Source: Rhodospirillaceae bacterium
GTDB taxonomy: Bacteria; Pseudomonadota; Alphaproteobacteria; UBA6615
DNA: 64,000 bases
Assembly: GCA_018702955.1 (NCBI GenBank)
Contig: JABJEK010000101.1
Location: 50,551-114,550 of the forward strand
Direction of reading: 5' to 3'
This document shows positions 27,829 to 35,280 of the stretch, in pieces; the stretch's first letter is position 1; every line of letters begins with the position of its first letter. Below the pieces are notes generated by a model. It had not been told where the DNA came from and ran no database searches. It saw only the letters and a program-made list of their open reading frames with translations. The translations under genes were made by a program, and so were the position numbers.

Positions 27829-29190
27829 CTACTTCTTGTCGTGATACGGATTCTCGCCCTTGCGGGTCAGCACCCGGATCGGGGTGCCCTCGAGGTTGAA
27901 CCGGGCCCGAAAGCTGTTCTCGAGATAACGTATGTAACTGGTCGGCAGGTCTTCCGGCCGGTTTCCGAACAGCACCACGGTTGGTGGACGGGCCTTCGGC
28001 TGTGTTGCGTAGCGCAGACGGATCGGACGCTTGTTCGCCGCCAGCGGTGGCGGATGGCGCTCAATCGAGTCATTCAGCCAGGCATTGAGCTCCGACGTCG
28101 TAACGCGGAGGTTCCAGTCCTTGTAGGCGCCCAGCACCGCCGGCATCAGCTTGTCGAGCCCGCGCCCGGTCGTGGCCGACAGGGTCACGACCGGCGTGCC
28201 CGCCCCCTGCGGCAGCGACACCTGCATCCGGTCATGCAGGATCCCCAGCGCGGCCTTGTGATCGGTGATCAGGTCCCACTTGTTGACGACGATCACAAAG
28301 GCGCGGCCTTCCTCGATCACATGACGGGCGATGGCCAGATCCTGGCGCTCGAGCATCTGCTCGCTGTCGAGCACGAGTGCCACCACATGCGCGTACTGGA
28401 TGGCATGGAGCGAGTTTCCGACCGACAGCTTCTCGAGCTTTTCATCGATCCGGGCCTTCCGGCGCATACCCGCTGTGTCGACCAGTGCTACACGCTGGCC
28501 CTCGAACATCCATTCAACCGAAATCGCATCGCGCGTAATCCCGGCTTCCGGGCCCGTCAGAAGCCTGTCCTGGCCGAGAACGGTATTGATCAGGGTCGAT
28601 TTGCCGACATTTGGCCGGCCCACAATCGCCAGACGAAGCACGGATGTATCGGCATCCGGATCCACATCGGGATCCTCCCACGCTTCGTCCTCGACCGGAG
28701 GCGCCGCCGCAGCAATCGGATCAAACAGGAGATGAATCCCCTCGCCATGCTCTGCCGAAATCGCAATCGGATCGCCCAACCCCAGCGCATAGGATTCAAG
28801 GACACCGCTTTCGCCGGCACGCCCCTCGCATTTATTCGCCACCAGAAAGACATTTGCGTCGCGGCTGCGCAGCCATGTGGAGAATTGTTCATCGAGCGGC
28901 GTAATTCCCGCCCGCGCGTCGAACACCATGAAAACCACATCGGCTTCATCGAGAGCCTGCTCGGTCTGGCGTCGCATGCGGGCCGGCAGACTGTCGTCGA
29001 ACGCCTCCTCCAGACCTGCCGTATCAATGATCCGGAACTCCAGGTCACCCATGGAGCCTTGTCCTTCACGGCGATCACGCGTGACGCCGGGCCGATCGTC
29101 GACCAGCGCCTCGCGCCGGCCAACCAAACGGTTGAACAGTGTCGATTTGCCGACGTTGGGACGTCCGACAATGACCACGGTCGGTTGCAT
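27829..29190 (-). CDS. der: Ribosome-associated GTPase Der (EngA)
   Basis: Essential GTPase with two tandem G domains, required for 50S subunit maturation. 453 residues. G1 motifs GRPNVGKST at 9-17 and again at 191-199, each with its DTAG and NK(C/W)D counterparts, then a C-terminal KH-like domain (NKRPIRLRYATQPKARPP). An acidic linker joins the G domains (about 165-183). Last gene of the yfgM-bamB-der set, an order also found in gammaproteobacteria. Confidence 0.96.
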   Translation of the reverse strand: MQPTVVIVGRPNVGKSTLFNRLVGRREALVDDRPGVTRDRREGQGSMGDLEFRIIDTAGLEEAFDDSLPARMRRQTEQALDEADVVFMVFDARAGITPLDEQFSTWLRSRDANVFLVANKCEGRAGESGVLESYALGLGDPIAISAEHGEGIHLLFDPIAAAAPPVEDEAWEDPDVDPDADTSVLRLAIVGRPNVGKSTLINTVLGQDRLLTGPEAGITRDAISVEWMFEGQRVALVDTAGMRRKARIDEKLEKLSVGNSLHAIQYAHVVALVLDSEQMLERQDLAIARHVIEEGRAFVIVVNKWDLITDHKAALGILHDRMQVSLPQGAGTPVVTLSATTGRGLDKLMPAVLGAYKDWNLRVTTSELNAWLNDSIERHPPPLAANKRPIRLRYATQPKARPPTVVLFGNRPEDLPTSYIRYLENSFRARFNLEGTPIRVLTRKGENPYHDKK

Positions 29191-29209
29191 GACAGGTTCC
29201 TGTCAGGAC

Positions 29210-30553
29210 CTAACGGTACGCGATCAGGCGCGCGCCATCGGTCTGAAAATACAGGGTTTCGTCCGCCAGAATGGGGGGGACCGAGACATCACCGGGCATT
29301 TCGATCTCGCCGATTATTTCGCCCGTATAGGGCGACAACGCGACCGCAACACCATGGCTGCCGGTCACAATCAGGCGGTCACTGGCGAGCACCGGACCGG
29401 ACCAGCTGATGAGCCCTTCGCGGTCTTCCGGGTCTTCATATCGGCCCAACGGTGTCACCCAGCGCACCAAGCCGTTTTCGGCAACCAGTGCCACGACATC
29501 ACCCTCGGTGCTGACGACGAACAGAAAATTGCCGGCAATCCAGGGCTGGTTCACGCCGCCGACTTCGGCCTCCCAGACGCGCCGCCCACTGGCCAGATCG
29601 ATAGCGACCATGCGGCCGGAATGGCTGATGGCATAGACCCGGCCGCGATCCACGACCGGACGTCCGCGAATGTCCGCCAGGGCGGATACCGCATCGACCC
29701 GCCGGATAGCGGCCAGATTATCGCTCCAGAGCTGGCGACCATTCTCCGCCCGGAGTGCAAAAATTTCACCCGACGAATAGGGAACGATGACGATATCGCC
29801 GTCCACGGCAGCACTCGCCGAACCAATCAGACCGGCACCCTCCTCGATCCCTGTATGGGTCCAGTCAACGACCCCCAGCTCGGCATCGATGGCGAATATC
29901 TGATTGTCCTTTGTGACCGCATAGACCTTCCCGCCAAAAGCCGTCGGGGCTGAGCGCATCGGTCCCGACACCGACGTCCGCCAGAGTTCCCGGCCCGTCG
30001 CGGCGTCGAGCGCGACGACCTGGGCGAACCCGGTCCCCGCGTAAATCCGTCCCAGATCATAGACGACGCCGCCACCCCAGTTGCCGTCGTCTTCGTCTTC
30101 CGGTTCGATGTCCGCGGCCCAGATGGTTTCCCCATCGTCGGCCCGTCGCGCGGTCACGACCGCGTCGGAATCCATCGAATACACCAATCCATTGGCAACA
30201 ACCGGTCCCGACAGGATCGGGGCATCATCATCGCCGCCGGACCCCAGACTCTGCGACCAGATTTCCTGGGGATCACCCGACAATGCCAAATGATGCATCG
30301 CATGGTTCGCGAAACCGCCTTGCTGCGGCCAGTCTTCATTGACCAGAGGCCGCGGCAGGCGAATTGCCAAGTCGGCAACGCGCGACGATGCAGCGATTCT
30401 GTCTTGCGCCTGCAACACCGCGATCCGCTCGCCGGGTAACGGCGTGTCATCGCTGCCGCCGAGGAAATCGAAGGTATCGCATGCGGCGAGCGTGACCAGC
30501 ATCACCGGCAGAAGCCAGAAGTTACGAGCGGGCGCGAACATACTCGCAAACAT
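29210..30553 (-). CDS. bamB: Outer-membrane assembly lipoprotein BamB
   Basis: Lipoprotein subunit of the BAM complex, an eight-bladed PQQ-type beta-propeller contacting BamA. 447 residues. Lipobox LAAC with the acylated Cys25. Repeated blades are visible as LVYSMDSDAVVTARRADDGETIW, YAVTKDNQIFAIDAELG and YAISHSGRMVAIDLASGRRVWE. Separated by two bases from the upstream yfgM-like gene. Confidence 0.93.
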   Translation of the reverse strand: MFASMFAPARNFWLLPVMLVTLAACDTFDFLGGSDDTPLPGERIAVLQAQDRIAASSRVADLAIRLPRPLVNEDWPQQGGFANHAMHHLALSGDPQEIWSQSLGSGGDDDAPILSGPVVANGLVYSMDSDAVVTARRADDGETIWAADIEPEDEDDGNWGGGVVYDLGRIYAGTGFAQVVALDAATGRELWRTSVSGPMRSAPTAFGGKVYAVTKDNQIFAIDAELGVVDWTHTGIEEGAGLIGSASAAVDGDIVIVPYSSGEIFALRAENGRQLWSDNLAAIRRVDAVSALADIRGRPVVDRGRVYAISHSGRMVAIDLASGRRVWEAEVGGVNQPWIAGNFLFVVSTEGDVVALVAENGLVRWVTPLGRYEDPEDREGLISWSGPVLASDRLIVTGSHGVAVALSPYTGEIIGEIEMPGDVSVPPILADETLYFQTDGARLIAYR

Positions 30554-30555
30554 GA

Positions 30556-31200
30556 CTAAAGACCGATCGCCGTGAGAAGTTCGGTGGCGCGGGCGCGCGA
30601 TGCGACCGGCGCGGTGGAATCGACCTGGTTCGCACGCAGCAATTCTGCTGCCCGTTCGCGCTCGCCTGCCTGTATCGCGGCGACAGCGAGGAACTCACGG
30701 GCGGTCACCCGGAAGGGATTGCCTTCCGTATTCAGGGGGCCGATCCGCTCCTCAACCTCGCTCTGCGACAAGACATCCAGCCCGTTGGCGACGGCCAGAA
30801 GGCGCGCGAGGTCACGATAGGTGCCACGCAGGTCTGAATCTGCGGCGATCGAATCAAAGATGGCGAGCGCCTGGGCCTTGTCACCCTGCGTCGCCAGCAG
30901 CCGCGCCTCGCGCAACTGTGCCAGGAACCGGTAGGCGGGCGTGCCGTCCTGCGCCAAGGCGCGGAGTTCGAGCAGCGCCGAGTCGGCCTGCACACTTTCC
31001 TGCACCACGGCATCCAGGAAGCGCGTGCTATCGGTATCACGAGCGGTCTGCTGGGCGTCGCGCCAGAGAACGAAGGCGATGGTTCCGCCGACGATCACCA
31101 CGACCCCAATCACCAGATAAACGCCGAAGCGCTTCCACATCTCCTGGAAACGGTCCTGGCGGACTTCTTCATCTACTTCGCGGAACAGCTGATCCGACAC
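30556..31200 (-). CDS. YfgM-like TPR membrane protein
   Basis: 214-residue single-pass membrane protein with a short cytosolic N terminus (LFREVDEEVRQDRFQEMWKRFG), one TM helix at about 26-46 and a TPR-like periplasmic domain. This matches the YfgM/DUF2133 group. In E. coli YfgM associates with SecYEG and the chaperone PpiD, which is the inferred role here. First gene of the bamB-der transcript; upstream is the left border of the accessory island. Confidence 0.85.
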   Translation of the reverse strand: MSDQLFREVDEEVRQDRFQEMWKRFGVYLVIGVVVIVGGTIAFVLWRDAQQTARDTDSTRFLDAVVQESVQADSALLELRALAQDGTPAYRFLAQLREARLLATQGDKAQALAIFDSIAADSDLRGTYRDLARLLAVANGLDVLSQSEVEERIGPLNTEGNPFRVTAREFLAVAAIQAGERERAAELLRANQVDSTAPVASRARATELLTAIGL

Positions 31201-31308
31201 GAAAACAATTCCTTTTCAAGAACTTCGCGTGATTATCACACGCCGGTATATCGCCGCACAGCGCACCGAAATCAACCGTTGCTTTGAAATTCAGCAATAA
31301 CAACGCCG

Positions 31309-31361
31309 TGTCAGACCATTATACAGGGAAAATAGGGGATTCTATGGGCGTTGTCTGACAG
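31309..31361. repeat. Inverted pair of GTCTGACA at the island's left border
   Basis: TGTCAGAC at 31309-31316 faces GTCTGACAG at 31353-31361 across 36 bases. The same CTGACAG core recurs at 32764-32790 and 33759-33794, so the copies sit at the left edge, the middle and the right edge of the low-GC segment. Function unknown; recombination or regulator sites are both possible. Confidence 0.5.
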
Positions 31362-31515
31362 CCAAAGTCCGTCAAATAGCTCCCCTAAAACACCTGTCAC
31401 CAATTGCCGCTGTCGAACTCGACCACGCGAGCGAGAAGGTGCAGGCGAAAGTCCTGAAAAAATGGCGTCTGCCAGAAGTTCGTATAAGGCAGCGCAAAAG
31501 TGTCGACGCCAAAAA

Positions 31516-31609
31516 CGCACATTGGCATTAATTTTATTCCGCTTCCCAATCTGCATTTTTCTTGCAAAATGCAGATTGGGGTGCTACAAATACTAGCTCC
31601 CAATGTGCA
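31516..31609. promoter_or_regulatory. Four-half-site operator-like array upstream of the P63C gene
   Basis: Four copies of the 10-mer CCAATNTGCA alternate in orientation: 31516-31525 (minus, one mismatch), 31546-31555 (plus), 31570-31579 (minus), 31600-31609 (plus). Their centres are 30, 24 and 30 bases apart, a symmetric layout. The middle two sit in a perfect 15-bp inverted repeat (31545-31559 / 31566-31580) with a 6-base loop. The last copy ends 13 bases before the start codon. This looks like a multi-dimer repressor site, probably autoregulatory, but no regulator is proven. Confidence 0.55.
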
Positions 31610-31622
31610 GGATATTTGACTG

Positions 31623-32504
31623 ATGGAAAATGTACTACGTGCGACACACGGCTCGCCCGAACACCCGCTCCGCGTGGGCGATCGAGAGATCCAGTGCTAC
31701 GTCTTAGAGGGAGGTCTTCGCGTTCTCTCAGGCCGAGGCATGCAGTCGGCCCTAACGTTGGGCCAACGCCATGGTGCACTATTGACTAGGTTTTTGGAAA
31801 ATAGGGCGATTGAACCCTTTATTTCCAGTGAGTTAGCCATGGCACTATCCAACCCCATTCGATTTGTCCGTCCTGGGCGTGGCGGTAAGCTGGCGGTTGG
31901 CTATGAAGCAACAGTCCTGACTGAAATATGCGATGTCCTTCTAGATGCTCGAAAGAACGGTAACCTTACCGATAAGCAGCTTCAGATCGCAGATCAGTGT
32001 GAAATGTTGGCCCGCGCCTTTGCCAAGGTAGGCATTATTGCGCTCGTTGATGAAGCGACGGGCTACCAAGAAGTTCGTCACCGCGAAGCGTTGCAAGCCC
32101 TACTAGACAGATATCTATCTGAGGAAAAGGCGAAGTGGGCGAAGACGTTTCCAGACGAGTTCTACAAAGAGATATTTCGCCTTCGTGGATGGGACTACAA
32201 CCCAAAATCTGTGAAGCGCCCCGGCGTAGTTGGGCACCTTACGAATGATATTGTCTATTCACGAATACAGCCCGGCATTCTCAACAAACTAAATGAAATT
32301 AACCCCACCGATACTCGCGGGAATAGGAAAGACAAGCATCATCAATTTTTTACAGAGGACTACGGTATTCCCGAGTTGAAACAGCACATCCTGAATCTGA
32401 TTTTCATGATGAGAGCCGCATCAGATTGGAAAGAGTTCCGCCGCCTTGTCGACAGAGCGAGCCCCAAGCGAGGGGAAACACTTCAACTTCCTCTTGGCGA
32501 TTAA
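31623..32504 (+). CDS. P63C domain-containing protein
   Basis: 293 residues with a P63C domain at about 130-270; diagnostic segments are LVDEATGYQ (141-149), KWAKTFPDEFYKEIFRLRGW (171-190) and GHLTNDIVYSRI. P63C was described among mobile domains of phage and DNA-virus regulators, alongside KilA-N and Bro-N. Its biochemical role is unknown. The N-terminal 110 residues have no motif I can name. No Shine-Dalgarno sequence is visible before the ATG. Codon use and GC content are lower than in neighbours, consistent with horizontal acquisition. Confidence 0.78.
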   Translation: MENVLRATHGSPEHPLRVGDREIQCYVLEGGLRVLSGRGMQSALTLGQRHGALLTRFLENRAIEPFISSELAMALSNPIRFVRPGRGGKLAVGYEATVLTEICDVLLDARKNGNLTDKQLQIADQCEMLARAFAKVGIIALVDEATGYQEVRHREALQALLDRYLSEEKAKWAKTFPDEFYKEIFRLRGWDYNPKSVKRPGVVGHLTNDIVYSRIQPGILNKLNEINPTDTRGNRKDKHHQFFTEDYGIPELKQHILNLIFMMRAASDWKEFRRLVDRASPKRGETLQLPLGD

Positions 32505-32571
32505 ACTAATCGGATTTCTTGACGATGCCGAACTGAAGCCAAGAAGACTTAAAGCGATATTGATATGGAGG

Positions 32572-32597
32572 GGCCGAGCTTTTAGCTCGGCCTTTTC
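32572..32597 (+). terminator. Intrinsic terminator after the P63C gene
   Basis: GGCCGAGCT (32572-32580) and AGCTCGGCC (32584-32592) form a perfect 9-bp GC-rich stem with a TTT loop, followed by TTTTCTT. Placed 67 bases after the P63C stop in the right orientation, it would insulate that gene as a single transcription unit. Confidence 0.75.
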
Positions 32598-32763
32598 TTG
32601 AGCCGCTCAAGAATCCTGACGTGATGAATGTCGGAACAACTAGTCGGGGGGAATTCGGAAACCCGGAGCCAAAGGGGATTAAACATATCTCCACAAAGCC
32701 GTCTGATTTGAAGTTTAACGGTGCATCTCGAAAAGACTCCGGTTTCCAGGGCATCCGGTCCAG

Positions 32764-32790
32764 CTGTCAGGCATATTCATAGGCTGACAG
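32764..32790. repeat. CTGTCAG/CTGACAG inverted repeat between the P63C and Fic units
   Basis: CTGTCAG (32764-32770) and CTGACAG (32784-32790) are separated by 13 bases, between the P63C terminator and the end of the Fic gene. The right half continues as CTGACAGCCA, identical to ten bases at 31355-31364 on the left border. It may mark the junction of two separately acquired cassettes. Confidence 0.45.
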
Positions 32791-32801
32791 CCACAATTAC
32801 G

Positions 32802-33482
32802 TCAGTCATCTTCCACGCCATCGGTTCCGCCACCTGCTTCACGGACCAAAGAATAGAGCTGAGCACCGAGCATATTTTCGAGAAGGTTTTCCATCTTCGA
32901 CAGATCGATTTCACCAGCCGCATACGCGGCGTCAGCAGCATCTAAAGCATCAAAATACGGCTGCCGGTTTTCCGTGATCTGTTCGGGAATCGTATGATTA
33001 CCTGGCAAGGTTTCGCCCAGGCTCAAACATAAAACGACGTACGAAATGATGCGCGATGTACGACCGTTTCCATCCGCAAATGGATGTATCCAATTGAGCC
33101 GCCACATTGCGTATGCAGCTAGGTGAATTGCTGTTTTTTGGTCCCAGTTTTCGTTGATGTAATCACACATCTCCTCCATCAACTCAGGCACCAAATGTGC
33201 GTCGGGAGGCGTGTGGTTACTTTGCTCGATTTCAACCGAGCTCGGGCGAAAGTTTCCGGCGAACGAACTAAGTCCCTCAAGTGCAACGCGATGAAGACTT
33301 AAGATCAGCGACAGCCGCAGCTTGAATGGTCTTTCGTTATCTAGAAACGCCTTAATAGTCTCAACGCCCTCGTCGTATTGACGCAGGGCGTTGGCTGCTT
33401 CTTGTTCAGCTTGGGCAGTTGGATCTGAAATCAGCTCCGGATCGGCGGGTTTGCTATGCCGCCGTTCGTCGCCTTTAGTCAT
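32802..33482 (-). CDS. Fic family protein (putative toxin, AMP-transferase fold)
   Basis: 226-residue Fic-domain protein with a complete active-site motif HPFADGNGRTSR (133-144). His133, Asp137 and Arg141 match the HxFx(D/E)GNGRxxR consensus, so catalytic competence for AMP or other nucleotide transfer to proteins is likely. The upstream loop GNFRPSSVEIEQSNHTPP matches Fic-fold homologues. I see no clear intramolecular inhibitory (S/T)xxxE(G/N) helix at either end. This fits regulation by the small protein encoded just upstream, which overlaps it by 8 bases. Target protein unknown. Confidence 0.85.
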   Translation of the reverse strand: MTKGDERRHSKPADPELISDPTAQAEQEAANALRQYDEGVETIKAFLDNERPFKLRLSLILSLHRVALEGLSSFAGNFRPSSVEIEQSNHTPPDAHLVPELMEEMCDYINENWDQKTAIHLAAYAMWRLNWIHPFADGNGRTSRIISYVVLCLSLGETLPGNHTIPEQITENRQPYFDALDAADAAYAAGEIDLSKMENLLENMLGAQLYSLVREAGGGTDGVEDD

Positions 33483-33651
33483 CAGTCGATTTTAATTTTT
33501 CAGCCTGTTCATCGACCATCTTCTTGGTGATCAGCTCATTCTCGAAGCCTGCATTGCCATAGGCGAAACTGCGACGCTGTTCCTCTTGTTGGTCAGGCGT
33601 CATCTGAACAGATTTCGCCAATGCGATTAGGCGGTCTAGTTCGTCAGTCAT
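33475..33651 (-). CDS. Small VbhA-like antitoxin partner of the Fic protein
   Basis: 58-residue acidic protein. The start at 33651 is preceded by GGAG at a good distance; an upstream Met at 33690 would add 13 residues without a better site. The segment RRSFAYGNAGFENELITKKMV holds NAGFEN (33-38), which aligns with the inhibitory (S/T)xxxE(G/N) helix of VbhA-type antitoxins. Glu37 is kept but Ser/Thr is replaced by Asn33. Antitoxin-first order and an 8-base overlap with fic fit a class I Fic toxin-antitoxin pair. The assignment is inference. Confidence 0.65.
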   Translation of the reverse strand: MTDELDRLIALAKSVQMTPDQQEEQRRSFAYGNAGFENELITKKMVDEQAEKLKSTDD

Positions 33652-33758
33652 GGTCCCACTCCAGTAGTTGGCCGGCATTGAATCACGCATGAGGTGAACC
33701 GTGCAAGTTTGGAAATGGACAAAATGCGAACATCCGGCAATTTGAGGCGTTCCGGAAA

Positions 33759-33794
33759 AGTCTGACAGAAACTTGCAATTATAGAGTCTGACAG
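33759..33794. repeat. Direct repeat AGTCTGACAG x2 at the island's right border
   Basis: Identical 10-mers at 33759-33768 and 33785-33794, 26 bases apart start to start. They share the GTCTGACAG core with the left-border copy at 31353-31361 in the same orientation. Confidence 0.5.
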
Positions 33795-33899
33795 CAAGTG
33801 CACCTCATTCCCTGCACCGCCCGCTCACAACGACTTACAGTGTCTGCTAATCACGAAACGCCGCTAAATCAACCGTTTAACGGCGTTTTGATCAAAGCC

Positions 33900-33922
33900 G
33901 GTATGGCGTCATACCATTTTTT
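33900..33922 (+). terminator. Terminator-like hairpin before the lipoprotein gene
   Basis: GGTATG (33900-33905), loop GCGT and CATACC (33910-33915) are followed by ATTTTTT. The orientation fits a plus-strand transcript, yet no plus-strand gene lies just upstream. It may be a 5'-leader attenuator for the lipoprotein or a leftover of the insertion. Confidence 0.45.
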
Positions 33923-33968
33923 AACCCGTCGCTGGCACAATCGCACATCAACACGGGGAAATCCGACC

Positions 33969-34295
33969 ATGCGATCAGGTGTTCGAAACATTCTCGCCAT
34001 CGCCGCGCCTCTCGCCCTGGCGGCGTGCGCCGACCCGGCTTCGCTCGCGCTCGGCGGCGCGAGCGTCGTGACGATGATCGATTCGGGTAAAACCGTGTCG
34101 GATCACGTCATGTCCTTTGCCACCGGCGAAGAATGCACATTTCGTCACTCATTGCGCGGCCAGGCATGGTGTCAGCCCCGGCGCGGCACGGAATCCGACG
34201 AACAATCCAAACTCGTTTGCTACCAATCGATTGCGCGCACAACCTGCTACGAGGTCGCCAACCGTTTTGAAACGGAAACCCGTCGCACGCCCTGA
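33969..34295 (+). CDS. Small putative lipoprotein
   Basis: 108 residues from the ATG at 33969. A signal peptide with lipobox LAAC puts the acylated cysteine at residue 20, followed by Ala-Asp. Asp is at +3, not +2, so the usual Lol sorting rule for inner-membrane retention is not clearly met. The mature part has four more cysteines (ECTF, AWCQP, LVCYQ, TTCYEV), which could form two disulfides. An in-frame start at 33798 would add 57 residues before the signal peptide and is unlikely. Function unknown. Confidence 0.72.
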   Translation: MRSGVRNILAIAAPLALAACADPASLALGGASVVTMIDSGKTVSDHVMSFATGEECTFRHSLRGQAWCQPRRGTESDEQSKLVCYQSIARTTCYEVANRFETETRRTP

Positions 34296-34378
34296 GCGGC
34301 GATCGCTGGACAGGCCTCTGAAAATCAGGAAAACTTGCTCCGTCAGCCACTCAACGATCACGGGCGAGCGTTCCACTC

Positions 34379-34720
34379 ATGAGTACCCATCAGACCCTGC
34401 ACAAATCCAAGCGTAAAGCAGGCCAGGTTACGTTCAACCGCAACGAACTTCGAATTCTTCTGAATGAGTACAGCCGGCGTGTCGCGGCCGGAGAGTGGCG
34501 CGATTACGCGATGGATTTTACCCGCGACCGCGCTGTTTTCTCGGTCTTCCGGCACACCGCCGAACATCCGCTTTATTCGATAGAGAAGTCTCCAGGCAAG
34601 AGCGGTCGCCCGCCGCTCTATGCGGTTTCGCGCGGGCCACAGCGCCTGAAACAAAGCGAAAATCTCGATACGGTCCTCGACGCGATCAAAAGCAAACCTC
34701 GGCTGCGAACCGTCGGCTAG
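34379..34720 (+). CDS. DUF2794 family protein
   Basis: 113-residue protein of the alphaproteobacterial DUF2794 family: VTFNRNELRILLNEYSRRVAAGEWRDYAMDF and SIEKSPGKSGRPPLYAVSRGPQRLKQSENL are family-typical. Function is not established. Cytosolic, without signal peptide or membrane segment. Its presence is a useful taxonomic marker. Confidence 0.85.
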   Translation: MSTHQTLHKSKRKAGQVTFNRNELRILLNEYSRRVAAGEWRDYAMDFTRDRAVFSVFRHTAEHPLYSIEKSPGKSGRPPLYAVSRGPQRLKQSENLDTVLDAIKSKPRLRTVG

Positions 34721-34916
34721 CCATGCATCCCGGGAATTTTACCGAATTCCCCCGGATATTCTCCTAGATAACAGCCAAAAATCAGCATTCTAAAACTCGA
34801 TGCGTTCCCGTTTGCGCTTTGCTGCCGACCGGTCCAAACCTGCGATGCGATGTAGCCTCGGCATGAATCCTGCCGAGGCTGTGGTGAGGACGTCAGATGG
34901 TTCCGCGGAGCGGCAA

Positions 34917-35228
34917 ATGAGCGCGACCGAGCATATTTCAGGCCTGACCGAGCCACGACCCGGGGTGATCACGCCGAGCCGTGAGGACGCGCCTGGCCGA
35001 GCCACCGACATGATGGAGAAACCGCGTATACCGGATCCCATCCGCGCACCGGAGCCCATTCAACGGAAGTTCCAGGCGCGCCTGAACTATGACCCGCTCG
35101 AAAGGGATGTATTTCTCGAGATCCTCGATCCGGAGACGGGTGAAGTCCTCCGGCGCTTCCCCGCCGAAAAGGCTGCGGAAGATGAAATCGCGAATCACGG
35201 CGGCACGATTTTCAACCGGTTGGTCTGA
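34917..35228 (+). CDS. FlaG-like family protein
   Basis: About 103 residues from the ATG at 34917, chosen because GGAG lies six bases before it. Longer starts at 34800, 34845 and 34863 keep the same frame but lack a site. The C-terminal part (YDPLERDVFLEILDPETGEVLRRFPAEKA) has the FlaG hallmark of a short beta-hairpin ending DPETGEVLRRFP. FlaG influences flagellar filament length in some bacteria. No flagellar gene is nearby, so the role is uncertain. Confidence 0.65.
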   Translation: MSATEHISGLTEPRPGVITPSREDAPGRATDMMEKPRIPDPIRAPEPIQRKFQARLNYDPLERDVFLEILDPETGEVLRRFPAEKAAEDEIANHGGTIFNRLV

Positions 35229-35280
35229 CCCGATGCCGCCCTTTATTGTTCCCGACACGCCACACCGTTAGGCTATTGGC

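Larger units (their letters stand above)
31201..31622. other. Intergenic region forming the left border of the accessory island
   Basis: 422 bases without a supported gene. It holds the presumed yfgM promoter on the minus strand and a 12-mer AAATCAACCGTT (31269-31280). It also holds an inverted pair TGTCAGAC (31309-31316) / GTCTGACA (31353-31360) and, next to the P63C gene, the half-site array described separately. Base composition shifts from GC-rich to AT-rich at about 31280. Small open frames on both strands overlap these motifs and have no protein character. Confidence 0.6.
33652..33968. other. Intergenic region forming the right border of the accessory island
   Basis: 317 bases without a supported gene. 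It contains the antitoxin ribosome-binding site and two AGTCTGACAG direct repeats (33759-33768, 33785-33794). A stem AAACGCCG/CGGCGTTT (33856-33863, 33881-33888) encloses a second AAATCAACCGTT 12-mer (33866-33877). A terminator-like hairpin GGTATG/CATACC with a T-run follows (33900-33922). High GC returns after about 33960. Confidence 0.6.

Noticed and set aside
27841..29409. Long plus-strand open frame opposite der
   Set aside because: Der on the minus strand has both G domains intact; the opposite frame is an antisense shadow with no recognisable motif, caused by high GC.
31311..31789. Small open frames across the island's left border
   Set aside because: They overlap the inverted repeats and the half-site array, lack ribosome-binding sites and conflict with the P63C reading frame.
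32721..32945. Plus-strand open frame of 74 codons between the P63C terminator and the Fic gene
   Set aside because: No ribosome-binding site; half of it is antisense to the Fic C terminus and it runs through the CTGTCAG/CTGACAG repeat.
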